Below are positions 13,919 through 20,400 of a stretch of DNA of 44,862 nt, piece by piece. Source of the stretch: a virus; IMG/VR virus record IMGVR_UViG_3300043409_000654, positions 1 through 44,862 of that record; one strand, given 5' to 3'. Numbering within the stretch: position 1 is the stretch's first letter; every line of letters begins with the position of its first letter. Under the pieces are notes generated by a model. It was not told the DNA's origin and searched no databases. It saw nothing but the letters and a program-made list of their open reading frames with translations. Position numbers and translations under genes: made by a program.

Positions 13919-14127
13919 TAGCTTTGCTCCTTCAGTATCTCGCGCCAGTAGGCGCAGCGCCTGTACCGACTACGGTGGGTATGGTGGCAGGTCTCCAATA
14001 TCTCCATCCGCACGCCGTCGCAGAGGAAAGCGCTTAAAGCATGGTGCGGGGTATATTGGGGGCTATCTAAAGCGTGCCACGCTACGATGTCTTTACCCGA
14101 GGTGGCGTCGGTCCACCGGCAGATCAT
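13918..14127 (-). CDS. Hypothetical small protein rich in His and Cys
   Basis: A 69-residue protein beginning MICRWTDATSGKDIVAWHAL. The C-terminal part has ETCHHTHRSRYRRCAYWRE, so Cys and His residues could bind metal, but the spacing is not a known zinc finger. ATG 14127 follows AAGGTGGGCATT. An upstream in-frame ATG at 14187 lies inside the neighbouring gene and is less likely. Confidence 0.6.
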   Translation of the reverse strand: MICRWTDATSGKDIVAWHALDSPQYTPHHALSAFLCDGVRMEILETCHHTHRSRYRRCAYWREILKEQS

Positions 14128-14137
14128 AATGCCCACC

Positions 14138-14344
14138 TTACTTCTCCTCCACCCACTTGCGATGGGTATCGTAGGTCTGCCTCGCACTGCGCACAGTCTC
14201 AGTAATGATTTCCCAGCGGTCTACATCGTCGTCGTGTTCTTGTGCCCACTCGACAAACTGCATGGCCTCGTCGGGGTCCGTGAATGCGTATAGGTAGTTA
14301 GGGTAATCCCTAACCCACCCCATAACTGTAAATACCTGCGTCAT
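14138..14344 (-). CDS. Hypothetical small protein
   Basis: A 68-residue protein (MTQVFTVMGWVRDYPNYLYA onward) with an acidic helix near FVEWAQEHDDDVDRWEI. ATG 14344 overlaps the preceding stop (TGATG) behind GGGAGAGTGG. No family is recognised. Confidence 0.6.
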   Translation of the reverse strand: MTQVFTVMGWVRDYPNYLYAFTDPDEAMQFVEWAQEHDDDVDRWEIITETVRSARQTYDTHRKWVEEK

Positions 14345-14568
14345 CACCACTCTCCCGCACTAACAGTGTGCCCCGGCCAAACGTAGCCGAAGTCCTTGAT
14401 GAGTATGTCGCGCACGTCCTCGCGGTCCATGCTGTCGCCCTCGAAGGCAGCACCCGCTGCCTCTACGTGTAGTTTAGTAGCAGCTATGATGTCGTGCACT
14501 GTTGCGCCCATAGGGTAGAGGCCGTCGCTCCCGTAGAAGCTGTGCACGTAGTGGTAGAACTTAACCAT
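14344..14568 (-). CDS. Hypothetical small protein
   Basis: A 74-residue protein with an aromatic N terminus (MVKFYHYVHSFYGSDGLYPM) and an acidic middle. ATG 14568 has a strong ribosome site GAAGGAGGACCAAGACC placed within the end of the upstream gene. Unrecognised. Confidence 0.6.
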   Translation of the reverse strand: MVKFYHYVHSFYGSDGLYPMGATVHDIIAATKLHVEAAGAAFEGDSMDREDVRDILIKDFGYVWPGHTVSAGEW

Positions 14569-14710
14569 GGTCTTGGTCCTCCTTCATGTCGGCTAATATC
14601 TTCTGTGCCAGCCAAGGCATCTGCTCGCGCATCTCCTGCTCCAGCCGGTCACGCGTCTCTTTGTAGTTGGTCATGGCGGCTATGCCCGCCAGCAATTCTT
14701 CCTCAGTCAT
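14561..14710 (-). CDS. Hypothetical very small helical protein
   Basis: A 49-residue, acidic, helical protein (MTEEELLAGIAAMTNYKETR onward). ATG 14710 follows AGGAGAAGTAAG one base after the upstream stop. A longer in-frame version from 14791 would run through the neighbouring gene and lacks a better signal. Function unknown. Confidence 0.55.
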   Translation of the reverse strand: MTEEELLAGIAAMTNYKETRDRLEQEMREQMPWLAQKILADMKEDQDHG

Positions 14711-14711
14711 C

Positions 14712-14903
14712 TTACTTCTCCTCGAACAGGGCATTGAGCATATTGCGGGCGCGGCGGGCCGAGGCGCGGTCCTCCTCGTTGACAAACTCATCGTATATGA
14801 TGCCCGCGTTGAGCAGCATCTTGTTTACCTTGACGTCTCTTTCGAGGTTATACCGCTCGTTCGGGGCGAAGCGCGCGGGCTTAGTCTTGGTTGGCTTGTT
14901 CAT
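14712..14903 (-). CDS. Hypothetical small basic protein
   Basis: A 63-residue protein with a basic N terminus (MNKPTKTKPARFAPNERYN) and a helical C terminus (SARRARNMLNALFEEK). ATG 14903 is preceded by GAGGACCTAACG. It is the second gene of the early leftward unit. No family recognised. Confidence 0.6.
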   Translation of the reverse strand: MNKPTKTKPARFAPNERYNLERDVKVNKMLLNAGIIYDEFVNEEDRASARRARNMLNALFEEK

Positions 14904-14905
14904 CG

Positions 14906-15094
14906 TTAGGTCCTCTTCGGGTTGAGTTGGGTTAGCTCTATCAGGTTAGTGATAAGCACGTAGTTGGACTTGTTCAGCGGGACGACGCAGCGCTTGATCT
15001 TACGCGCTTGCTTGTCGCCGCATGACAGGCAGGTTTGATAACCGAGGTTACAGCGCCCGCTGGATATGTCGTCCCCGCAGTTAGCGCAGAACAT
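14906..15094 (-). CDS. Zinc-ribbon small protein, first gene of leftward unit
   Basis: A 62-residue protein with two CxxC pairs, CANC (3-6) and CLSC (22-25), plus C15, giving a zinc-ribbon-like N terminus, followed by a basic strand-rich tail (KRCVVPLNKSNYVLIT). Such proteins may bind nucleic acid or RNA polymerase. It is the promoter-proximal early gene, which would suit a regulator, but this is inference. ATG 15094 follows AAAGGAGCAAACA. Confidence 0.7.
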   Translation of the reverse strand: MFCANCGDDISSGRCNLGYQTCLSCGDKQARKIKRCVVPLNKSNYVLITNLIELTQLNPKRT

Positions 15095-15128
15095 TGTTTG
15101 CTCCTTTCTGACTTCTCATTGTCCTTAT

Positions 15129-15157
15129 AACGTAGCACATTATGGTGCTTAGGTCAA
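15129..15157 (-). promoter_or_regulatory. Candidate promoter of the leftward early operon
   Basis: On the minus strand TTGACC (15152-15157) is followed by 17 bases and TACGTT (15129-15134), with TTATAA just after it. The -35 is good and the -10 weak. Its position about 35 bases before the first early gene supports it. Confidence 0.4.
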
Positions 15158-15181
15158 GCTGGGTCCGTTTGAGGTAACGGG

Positions 15182-15530
15182 GGCAATGTAAGAATGTAAG
15201 AAAAAAGGGGGGTAATGTAAGGAAATTGGCAGGGTGTTTCTTACAATAGGTTTTGGGCTGTGAGGCGCAGAAATGCGCGGGTTAGATAGATAGATATATA
15301 TAAATATAATATAATGTAAGAACGTAAGAACGTATTTTCCGAATTTGAACGATTTCCTTATTTCTGGTTATGGCGCGCTGCGCATCTGCGAGAAGACTTG
15401 CTTTTCCGCTTTTCGTCAAAAACCAATCTTACATTATTACAATAGGGTTAAGTTATTGAAATCGTTACGTAAGATGTCTTACAATACCCCCTAATTTTCT
15501 CTTACAAAGCCCTGATTTTCTTACATTGCC
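15182..15530. other. Origin-like AT-rich region with TGTAAG iterons in a 13-bp inverted repeat
   Basis: A 350-base non-coding stretch bounded by GGCAATGTAAGAA (15182-15194) and its exact inverted complement (15518-15530). Inside are TGTAAG at 15187, 15195, 15216 and 15315, CGTAAG at 15323 and 15468, and CTTACA at 15240, 15428, 15478, 15501 and 15520. An AT-only tract of repeated TAGA/TATA (about 15286-15316) could unwind easily. Clustered short motifs in both orientations plus an AT-rich block fit a replication origin or a multi-operator control region between the two arms. No gene is seen here. Confidence 0.6.
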
Positions 15531-15577
15531 GATGTTCGTTCATAAAAGGTATGCTCCATCATGAACGGCGTTGGGGC

Positions 15578-15605
15578 TTGACAAACCGGAAAAGTTGGGT
15601 AGACT
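15578..15605 (+). promoter_or_regulatory. Rightward sigma70-like promoter
   Basis: TTGACA (15578-15583), a 16-base spacer and TAGACT (15600-15605). A perfect palindrome GACTGC-AA-GCAGTC (15602-15615) overlaps the -10 and likely start point, as an operator would. No protein-coding gene follows directly; the transcript would run into the tandem repeats. Confidence 0.45.
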
Positions 15606-15696
15606 GCAAGCAGTCACGACTGCCCGAAGGGATGTCGGACTGGAGCGCCAGTCTAGTATTTCGTGGCTCACTAATCAGCGTTAGCAACTGCTCACC

Positions 15697-15840
15697 GTGC
15701 ACTCGCTCGCCGCCTCCGCCGTGCACTCGCTCGCCGCCTCCGCCGTGCACTCGCTCGCCGCCTCCGCCGTGCACTCGCTCGCCGCCTCCGCCGTGCACTC
15801 GCTCGCCGCCTCCGCCGTGCACTCGCTCGCCGCCTCCGCC
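15697..15840. repeat. Six perfect 24-bp tandem repeats
   Basis: The unit begins GTGCACTCGCTCG and is repeated six times without a mismatch over 144 bases. It is very GC-rich, each unit holds the palindrome GTGCAC, and there are no spacers, so it is not CRISPR. All frames stay open because 24 is a multiple of three, but no ribosome site supports translation. Confidence 0.97.
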
Positions 15841-15850
15841 ATGCGGCAAG

Positions 15851-15925
15851 AACTGTCATAACAACTATCATCACTAACTGTCATAACAACTATCATCACT
15901 AACTGTCACAACATCTATCACACTA
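15851..15925. repeat. Three 25-bp tandem repeats, AT-rich
   Basis: Units start AACTGTCATAACAACTATC at 15851 and 15876 (identical) and at 15901 (a diverged copy starting AACTGTCACAACATCTATC). They lie ten bases after the GC-rich 24-bp array and could be iterons or protein-binding sites. Confidence 0.95.
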
Positions 15926-15930
15926 GATGG

Positions 15931-15999
15931 ACAGCCTACGGCTGGAGTTAGTTTGATAAGAGGAACCGGCTTCGCCGGTTCGGGCGCGCTTCGCGCGCG
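15931..15999. other. Row of three short stem-loops
   Basis: CAGCC-TAC-GGCTG, then GAACCGGC-TTC-GCCGGTTC, then CGCGC-TTC-GCGCG follow each other before a terminator. Two have a TTC loop. They could be part of a structured RNA or single-strand origin; no gene is seen. Confidence 0.6.
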
Positions 16000-16005
16000 G
16001 GCGCG

Positions 16006-16037
16006 AAAAAACCCCGCCCGGCCAGAGCCGAGCGGGG
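16006..16037 (-). terminator. Strong rho-independent terminator, leftward
   Basis: On the minus strand CCCCGCTCGGC, a four-base loop and GCCGGGCGGGG (16012-16037; one G-T pair) are followed by TTTTTT. It ends the two-gene cassette of 16046-17240. Confidence 0.9.
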
Positions 16038-16045
16038 CGAGGAGA

Positions 16046-16255
16046 TCACGCGAAAGATAGAGCCGATTCTATCCAATCGACCGCAGCGCGGCGCGAAGGC
16101 AACCGCGCGACCATATCATTGAACCGATGCGACTGAACGGTAGGCTCCCAGATGCAAACCCATTCAGGCCCGGATGGGTAAAGGAAGAAATCACCCACCA
16201 CCGTTGCATACATAGACGACCCGTCAGAGCCGAGCGAACGACCAATTACTTGCAT
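16046..16255 (-). CDS. Small hypothetical protein of the leftward cassette
   Basis: A 69-residue protein (MQVIGRSLGSDGSSMYATVV onward) with strands containing FFLYPSGPEWVCIW and a final helix SRRAAVDWIESALSFA. ATG 16255 is preceded by AAGGGAAATAGCC and a stem-loop. A longer open frame upstream runs across the neighbouring gene in another frame and is rejected. Function unknown; it shares the GC-rich style of the 311-aa gene. Confidence 0.65.
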   Translation of the reverse strand: MQVIGRSLGSDGSSMYATVVGDFFLYPSGPEWVCIWEPTVQSHRFNDMVARLPSRRAAVDWIESALSFA

Positions 16256-16275
16256 GGCTATTTCCCTTGGAAAGC

Positions 16276-16297
16276 GGGACGGCCCGAAGGCCGTCCC
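16276..16297. promoter_or_regulatory. Intercistronic stem-loop
   Basis: A perfect 9-bp inverted repeat GGGACGGCC-CGAA-GGCCGTCCC lies in the 49-base gap between the two cassette genes. No T tract follows on the minus strand (AAGCGGG side reads CTTTCC), so partial termination or mRNA processing is possible. Confidence 0.6.
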
Positions 16298-16304
16298 TAG
16301 TGGA

Positions 16305-17240
16305 TCACAGATCAAGCAGCATGCGCGGGAACGCCGAGCGATAGGCAGCCCACCGTTCAGCAACCGCATCAAGCACCGTTTCAATCTCAGGCGAGAAAGT
16401 GACGCCGCTTTCATCCGAGCCCAGCACCGTATCGAGACTGGACAGGACCAGCGCCGATGCAGACTTGAGGTCATCGCCCTTGTCGACCTTGCCCTTGGTA
16501 TCCCGACTGGCGAGCGGAGGCAGAACCCCAGCAGCGCGAGCCCGAGCAACCAGCTTGTCAAGCCATTGCGCCGAGGTGAGTGCCTTGGCCCCATCGAACA
16601 AGGAAGAGGTGCGACCGTCCGCCTCGACTTGGAAGGCCAGCATGAATGCCTCGAGCTCTGCGTCATCCTTCGCATCCCGCTTGTTGTGCGCCCGGAAGAT
16701 GGCCGGGAACATACGCAGGGATTTCTTTGCCAGAGCCGTCAGCTTTTCCTCACCATCGAGCAGCGGAAACATATCAACCGCCGCAATCCCGCCGATCACC
16801 CGCTTGCTAGTCTTGGCGAGATCACCGGGAACCTTGACCATACGAACGGACAGCGAACCATCAAAATAACGCCCATAAAAATGGCGGATGGCGATGGCTT
16901 CCGGGATGAGCTTATCAATCGCCGTCCGCATACGCTGCGGGATAGCATAGCTCTCAAACCCGAACACGTTGATAAGCAGCGCCTCACGACGATGGCCCTG
17001 CACCGTTTTGCTTTCCGAACCGTCATCATTGCGGGGCTTGTTCATGACGATATCACGCACTGCAAAATCATCCCTATACTCGGTCCCGTCCCTGTCAGCA
17101 TAGGTATAGACAACAGGCGTTTCGAGATAATCAACGAGGTCTAAAGCCAGCGCCGCGCGCCCGCCTTCCGCGCCTTCCGAACCCTTAAGGAACGCTTCCA
17201 TATCGGAGCGCAGCACGGGAATGTTTGTTGCCTTTGTCAT
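16305..17240 (-). CDS. Hypothetical protein, 311 aa, in foreign-looking cassette
   Basis: Unrecognised soluble protein. The N-terminal third includes PVVYTYADRDGTEYRDDFAV and RDIVMNKPRNDDGS; the middle has IRHFYGRYFDGSLSVRMVKV and the C-terminal part is helical with alanine- and leucine-rich segments. No signal peptide, membrane segment or catalytic motif is evident. ATG 17240 has only a distant AAGG, unlike the AAGGAGCAAAC leader of neighbouring leftward genes, and codon choice leans to GCC, GGC and CGC. It is isolated from other genes and followed by its own terminator, which suggests an acquired expression unit. Confidence 0.7.
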   Translation of the reverse strand: MTKATNIPVLRSDMEAFLKGSEGAEGGRAALALDLVDYLETPVVYTYADRDGTEYRDDFAVRDIVMNKPRNDDGSESKTVQGHRREALLINVFGFESYAIPQRMRTAIDKLIPEAIAIRHFYGRYFDGSLSVRMVKVPGDLAKTSKRVIGGIAAVDMFPLLDGEEKLTALAKKSLRMFPAIFRAHNKRDAKDDAELEAFMLAFQVEADGRTSSLFDGAKALTSAQWLDKLVARARAAGVLPPLASRDTKGKVDKGDDLKSASALVLSSLDTVLGSDESGVTFSPEIETVLDAVAERWAAYRSAFPRMLLDL

Positions 17241-17817
17241 AGTAGCTTGTAACCTTACTTATCAAACACGCGGAGAGCGCCGCGCCGCAGGGGATTCCTT
17301 TCCCCATAATTCATATTAGGCGTGGCACGCTTATTCACCTAATCGGGATATCGAATTAATTCCAAGGTGAGCAGCATGGAGACGCGGCAGCTTAGGGAGC
17401 CGAAACGCGAGGCAGGCGCATAGTGGCAGGCCCCGAAAAAATCTCGCTCGCTTCGCTCGCTCTGGCGTATGGGGAGATGTAGCAAAACATGGGGGCGGGG
17501 GGTGGCGAACGATACGATTACCGATAGCTCAGCCCCACTATGGGGGCACCCCCCGAACTAGGCTGGCTAAGTTCCGCTCCGTATTACATACTAATCTGCG
17601 CATTAGATCACAAAGTTTCAAAAAGCAGACCCCCCTACCCCCTTCTAAATTCCCGTGCCACATACCGCGTGCTTCGCGCACACAGAAACACCCCCCGTCA
17701 ATGGTACCTTGCGTCCCCCAATCTACCCGGTATATAATGTATAGAACTCCCCCGGCCTCTCGATGCGAAAAGCTTGATCGACTGAGTAGTGAAGCACACT
17801 GGGGGGGTCACTTCTCT
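17241..17817. other. Non-coding control region before the late genes
   Basis: No convincing gene is seen. It contains long G or C runs, a GGGGG-CA-CCCCC hairpin near 17541-17553 and an imperfect inverted repeat ATTAGGCG/CACCTAAT near 17317-17343. The rightward promoter lies near its right end. It separates the leftward cassette from the rightward late operon. Confidence 0.6.
17709..17738 (+). promoter_or_regulatory. Candidate late promoter
   Basis: TTGCGT (17709-17714), an 18-base spacer and a perfect TATAAT (17733-17738). It lies 80 bases before the first rightward gene and is the best promoter seen for the packaging and structural genes. Confidence 0.6.
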
Positions 17818-18171
17818 ATGCCTTACAAGGACCCAGAGAGGCAGCGTATCGCTAGCCGAAAACACTACGAGAGCAATAAGGAAACAGTTAATGCCCGCTC
17901 AATGCAGCGAGCAACCATCGCACGCAAGAAGATACGGGTGTGGTTACATGAATACTTAAAGAACAACCCCTGCGTAGACTGTGGCGAAACGGACCCCGTT
18001 ATTCTGGAGTTCGACCATCAGCGGGATAAGTTGTTTACCATAAGCGATGCCCCTAAGAAAACTACATCGTTAAAAATAGTCGCCGCCGAAGTAGCCAAGT
18101 GCCAAGTCCGCTGCGCCAACTGCCACCGCAAGAAAACATATATAGAGCGTGGGCATACCCATAAAGACTAG
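17818..18171 (+). CDS. HNH endonuclease next to terminase
   Basis: A 117-residue HNH protein with a zinc knuckle. CVDC (52-55) and CANC (99-102) hold zinc; EFDHQRD (D66, H67) and NCHRKKT (N101, H103) form the beta-beta-alpha-metal core. The N terminus is basic. HNH proteins beside terminase genes can either assist packaging (as gp74 of HK97 does) or be free-standing homing enzymes; both remain open. ATG 17818 lies behind a run of seven G. It is the first gene after the late promoter. Confidence 0.85.
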   Translation: MPYKDPERQRIASRKHYESNKETVNARSMQRATIARKKIRVWLHEYLKNNPCVDCGETDPVILEFDHQRDKLFTISDAPKKTTSLKIVAAEVAKCQVRCANCHRKKTYIERGHTHKD

Positions 18172-18293
18172 GGGGGTTGTGCGGTTACACCTTCTTTGAT
18201 ATTTGGACGGTTCTGCTTCCCCCAAACCGGACGCTGCACCCCATGGCTTCTGTTAAGATTACGCCGACCAAAGACAGGAAGCGGCCATATGAC

Positions 18294-18869
18294 ATGGCCG
18301 ACGCCAAACCCACTACTTTCGTTGAGGAGCTACAGGTGGCAGCAGATACTGCTGACCTGCTTGAGGCCATGGGTGCGCCTATAGAAGTAGCCAAGGGTGA
18401 CGAGGAGCGCCAAGCAAAACTGCTGGAAGAGGCTATCAGGAACAAGAAAGCCAGCCCGCTCTCCAATCTACCCGTCGCTATTTCTGCTTCTTCCTTCTTG
18501 CGCTCCTATGGGCAGATGCTTGCCTTTGATGCGGCCCAAGCGCGCGCGGCGATAACCAATAAGCTCATGGAAATTGCCGACTGCGGCGACATTAAGTTCG
18601 AGCTTAAGGCGTTGGAGATGCTGGGTAAGCACTCAGACATCGGGCTATTCACCGAGCGTAGCGAGATTACGATCAACTACAAAGACCCAGAAGCCTTGGA
18701 GAACGCCATTAAAGAGCGGGTCAAGCGGCTGCTTAACGCAGACATTATCGACATTACGCCCCTCGGGCGCGACCTTGATGATGAGTTTGGCATAGCCAGC
18801 ATAACGGATGCTGAGTTCGACGAGGTAAGTAGCGGGGACGAAGAGGGCGAAGATGACCCTCACACATAA
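18294..18869 (+). CDS. terS: Small terminase subunit (probable)
   Basis: A 191-residue acidic protein directly before and overlapping the large terminase by 17 bases, the usual place of the DNA-recognition subunit. The central region is helical (SSFLRSYGQMLAFDAAQARA, then LMEIADCGDIKFELKALEML) and ends in a very acidic tail. ATG 18294 has AGGAAG twelve bases upstream. An in-frame ATG at 18243 would add a basic 17-residue N terminus but has no ribosome site. The identity rests mainly on position, size and helical content. Confidence 0.65.
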   Translation: MADAKPTTFVEELQVAADTADLLEAMGAPIEVAKGDEERQAKLLEEAIRNKKASPLSNLPVAISASSFLRSYGQMLAFDAAQARAAITNKLMEIADCGDIKFELKALEMLGKHSDIGLFTERSEITINYKDPEALENAIKERVKRLLNADIIDITPLGRDLDDEFGIASITDAEFDEVSSGDEEGEDDPHT

Positions 18870-20400
18870 AGCCAAGTCCTTCCTTGATGATATCAGTCTA
18901 AAGGATATACCGGCGATCTTGCCAGCCCTAAGCCTATCCGAGCAGGAACAGCTGCTGGCAGAACTGGAGAAGCTTGAAGAACTTAAAGGCAAGAAGCTTG
19001 CTGAGGAGCGGTTCCTCGCGTTCGTTAACCGTATGTGGCCTTCATTTATTAGTGGTCGTCATCATGCACGTATGGCTGAAGCGTTTGAACGAGTTGCACG
19101 AGGGGAGTGTAAGAGGCTCATTATTAACATGCCTCCTCGTCATACTAAATCTGAGTTTGCTAGTTATCTGTTTCCTGCTTGGTTCCTAGGCAAGTTCCCC
19201 CACAAGAAGGTCATCCAGTGTTCGCACACTGCTGAGTTGGCCGTAGGTTTCGGGCGTAAAGTCCGTAACCTCGTTGACACCGATACCTACCATAAGGTAT
19301 TCCCTGATCTTCACCTGCAGGCTGACTCTAAGGCGGCTGGGCGGTGGAATACATCGAAAGGGGGTGATTACTTCGCCATCGGTGTGGGAGGTGCGGTTAC
19401 CGGTAAGGGCGCTGATGTCCTTATCATTGATGACCCTCACTCCGAGCAGGAAGCGGCCCTCGCAGAAGTAAACCCCGACATCTACGACAAGACCTACGAG
19501 TGGTATACTTCAGGCCCTCGTCAGCGTCTGCAGCCCGGTGGCTCTATAGTCGTGGTTATGACGCGGTGGTCGAAGCGAGACCTCACAGCGCAAGTGCTAA
19601 AAGCTGCCGCCCAGCGCGGCGGCGACGAGTGGGAAGTCATCGAGTTTCCCGCCATTCTCCCCAGCGGTAACCCGCTGTGGCCTGAGTTCTGGCCGATGGA
19701 GGAGCTTAGCGTCCTGCGGGACGAGCTACCTAACAGTAAGTGGCAGGCACAGTACCAACAGGCCCCGACATCCGACACTGCAGCTATTGTCAAGCGGGAA
19801 TGGTGGCAAGAATGGCCGGACGATAACCCCCCAACCTGTGACTTTGTTCTTATGTCGTGGGATACGGCGTTCGAAAAGACCCAGCGTGCTGACTATTCGG
19901 CATGTACTACGTGGGGTGTATTCTATCAGCCCGACGCGTCCGGGGTAGACCAAGCTAATATTATCCTGCTAAATGCCTTCCGAGATCGTATGGAGTTCCC
20001 AGAACTTAAGAAGTGCGCCATCGAGGAGTACCGAGAGTGGGAGCCCGACAGCGTGATTATCGAGAAGAAGGCTTCGGGTGCGCCTTTGATCTACGAGATG
20101 CGTGCGATGGGTATCCCGGTACAGGAGTTTACACCTACACGGGGCAACGACAAGATTTCGCGTTTGAACGCGGTCTCAGACCTATTTGCGTCTGGTCGGG
20201 TATGGGCACCTGCCACTCGCTGGGCCGAAGAAGTGATTGAAGAAGTGGCGTCTTTTCCCGGTTCAGAGCACGACGACTACGTCGATACAGTCTCAATGGC
20301 CTTGGCGCGGTTCCGTAGGGGCGGCTATATTACGACCAACCTCGACGAACCAGACGAAATACAGTATTTCAAGCGCCGTAAGCAGCAGGGATATTATTGA
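18853..20400 (+). CDS. terL: Large terminase subunit (ATPase and nuclease)
   Basis: A 515-residue packaging motor. The ATPase domain has a deviant Walker A NMPPRHTKS (92-100) and Walker B VLIIDDPHS (189-197). The RNase-H-like nuclease has SWDTAF (D337), VIIEKK (E404) and EHDDYVD (D475/D476). It translocates DNA into the prohead and cuts concatemers. ATG 18853 follows AGAGGGCGAAG inside the end of terS. Residues 433-457 are duplicated in the early gene at 6255-6659. The stop overlaps the portal start (TGATG). Confidence 0.96.
   Translation: MTLTHKAKSFLDDISLKDIPAILPALSLSEQEQLLAELEKLEELKGKKLAEERFLAFVNRMWPSFISGRHHARMAEAFERVARGECKRLIINMPPRHTKSEFASYLFPAWFLGKFPHKKVIQCSHTAELAVGFGRKVRNLVDTDTYHKVFPDLHLQADSKAAGRWNTSKGGDYFAIGVGGAVTGKGADVLIIDDPHSEQEAALAEVNPDIYDKTYEWYTSGPRQRLQPGGSIVVVMTRWSKRDLTAQVLKAAAQRGGDEWEVIEFPAILPSGNPLWPEFWPMEELSVLRDELPNSKWQAQYQQAPTSDTAAIVKREWWQEWPDDNPPTCDFVLMSWDTAFEKTQRADYSACTTWGVFYQPDASGVDQANIILLNAFRDRMEFPELKKCAIEEYREWEPDSVIIEKKASGAPLIYEMRAMGIPVQEFTPTRGNDKISRLNAVSDLFASGRVWAPATRWAEEVIEEVASFPGSEHDDYVDTVSMALARFRRGGYITTNLDEPDEIQYFKRRKQQGYY
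20148..20223. repeat. terL segment that is duplicated at 6261-6336
   Basis: This 76-base piece of terL is the counterpart of the inverted copy in the early region, with one mismatch. It encodes the stretch between the second and third nuclease carboxylates and is in its native context here. Confidence 0.95.

Noticed and set aside
15551-15877. Open frame on the plus strand through the 24-bp repeats (108 residues)
   Set aside because: It is open only because the repeat unit is a multiple of three; similar frames stay open on the other strand, there is no ribosome site and the product is low-complexity.
15697-15925. Possible CRISPR array
   Set aside because: Repeats are directly joined with no spacers and no cas1 or cas2 genes are present; the Cas4-like nuclease alone is not evidence.
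16046-16675. 209-residue minus-strand frame
   Set aside because: Its upstream two thirds overlap the 311-aa gene in another frame; only the last 69 residues, with their own ribosome site, look real.
16254-17144. 296-residue plus-strand frame opposite the 311-aa gene
   Set aside because: It has an Arg/His-rich composition typical of an antisense shadow and no ribosome site; the minus-strand protein looks natural.
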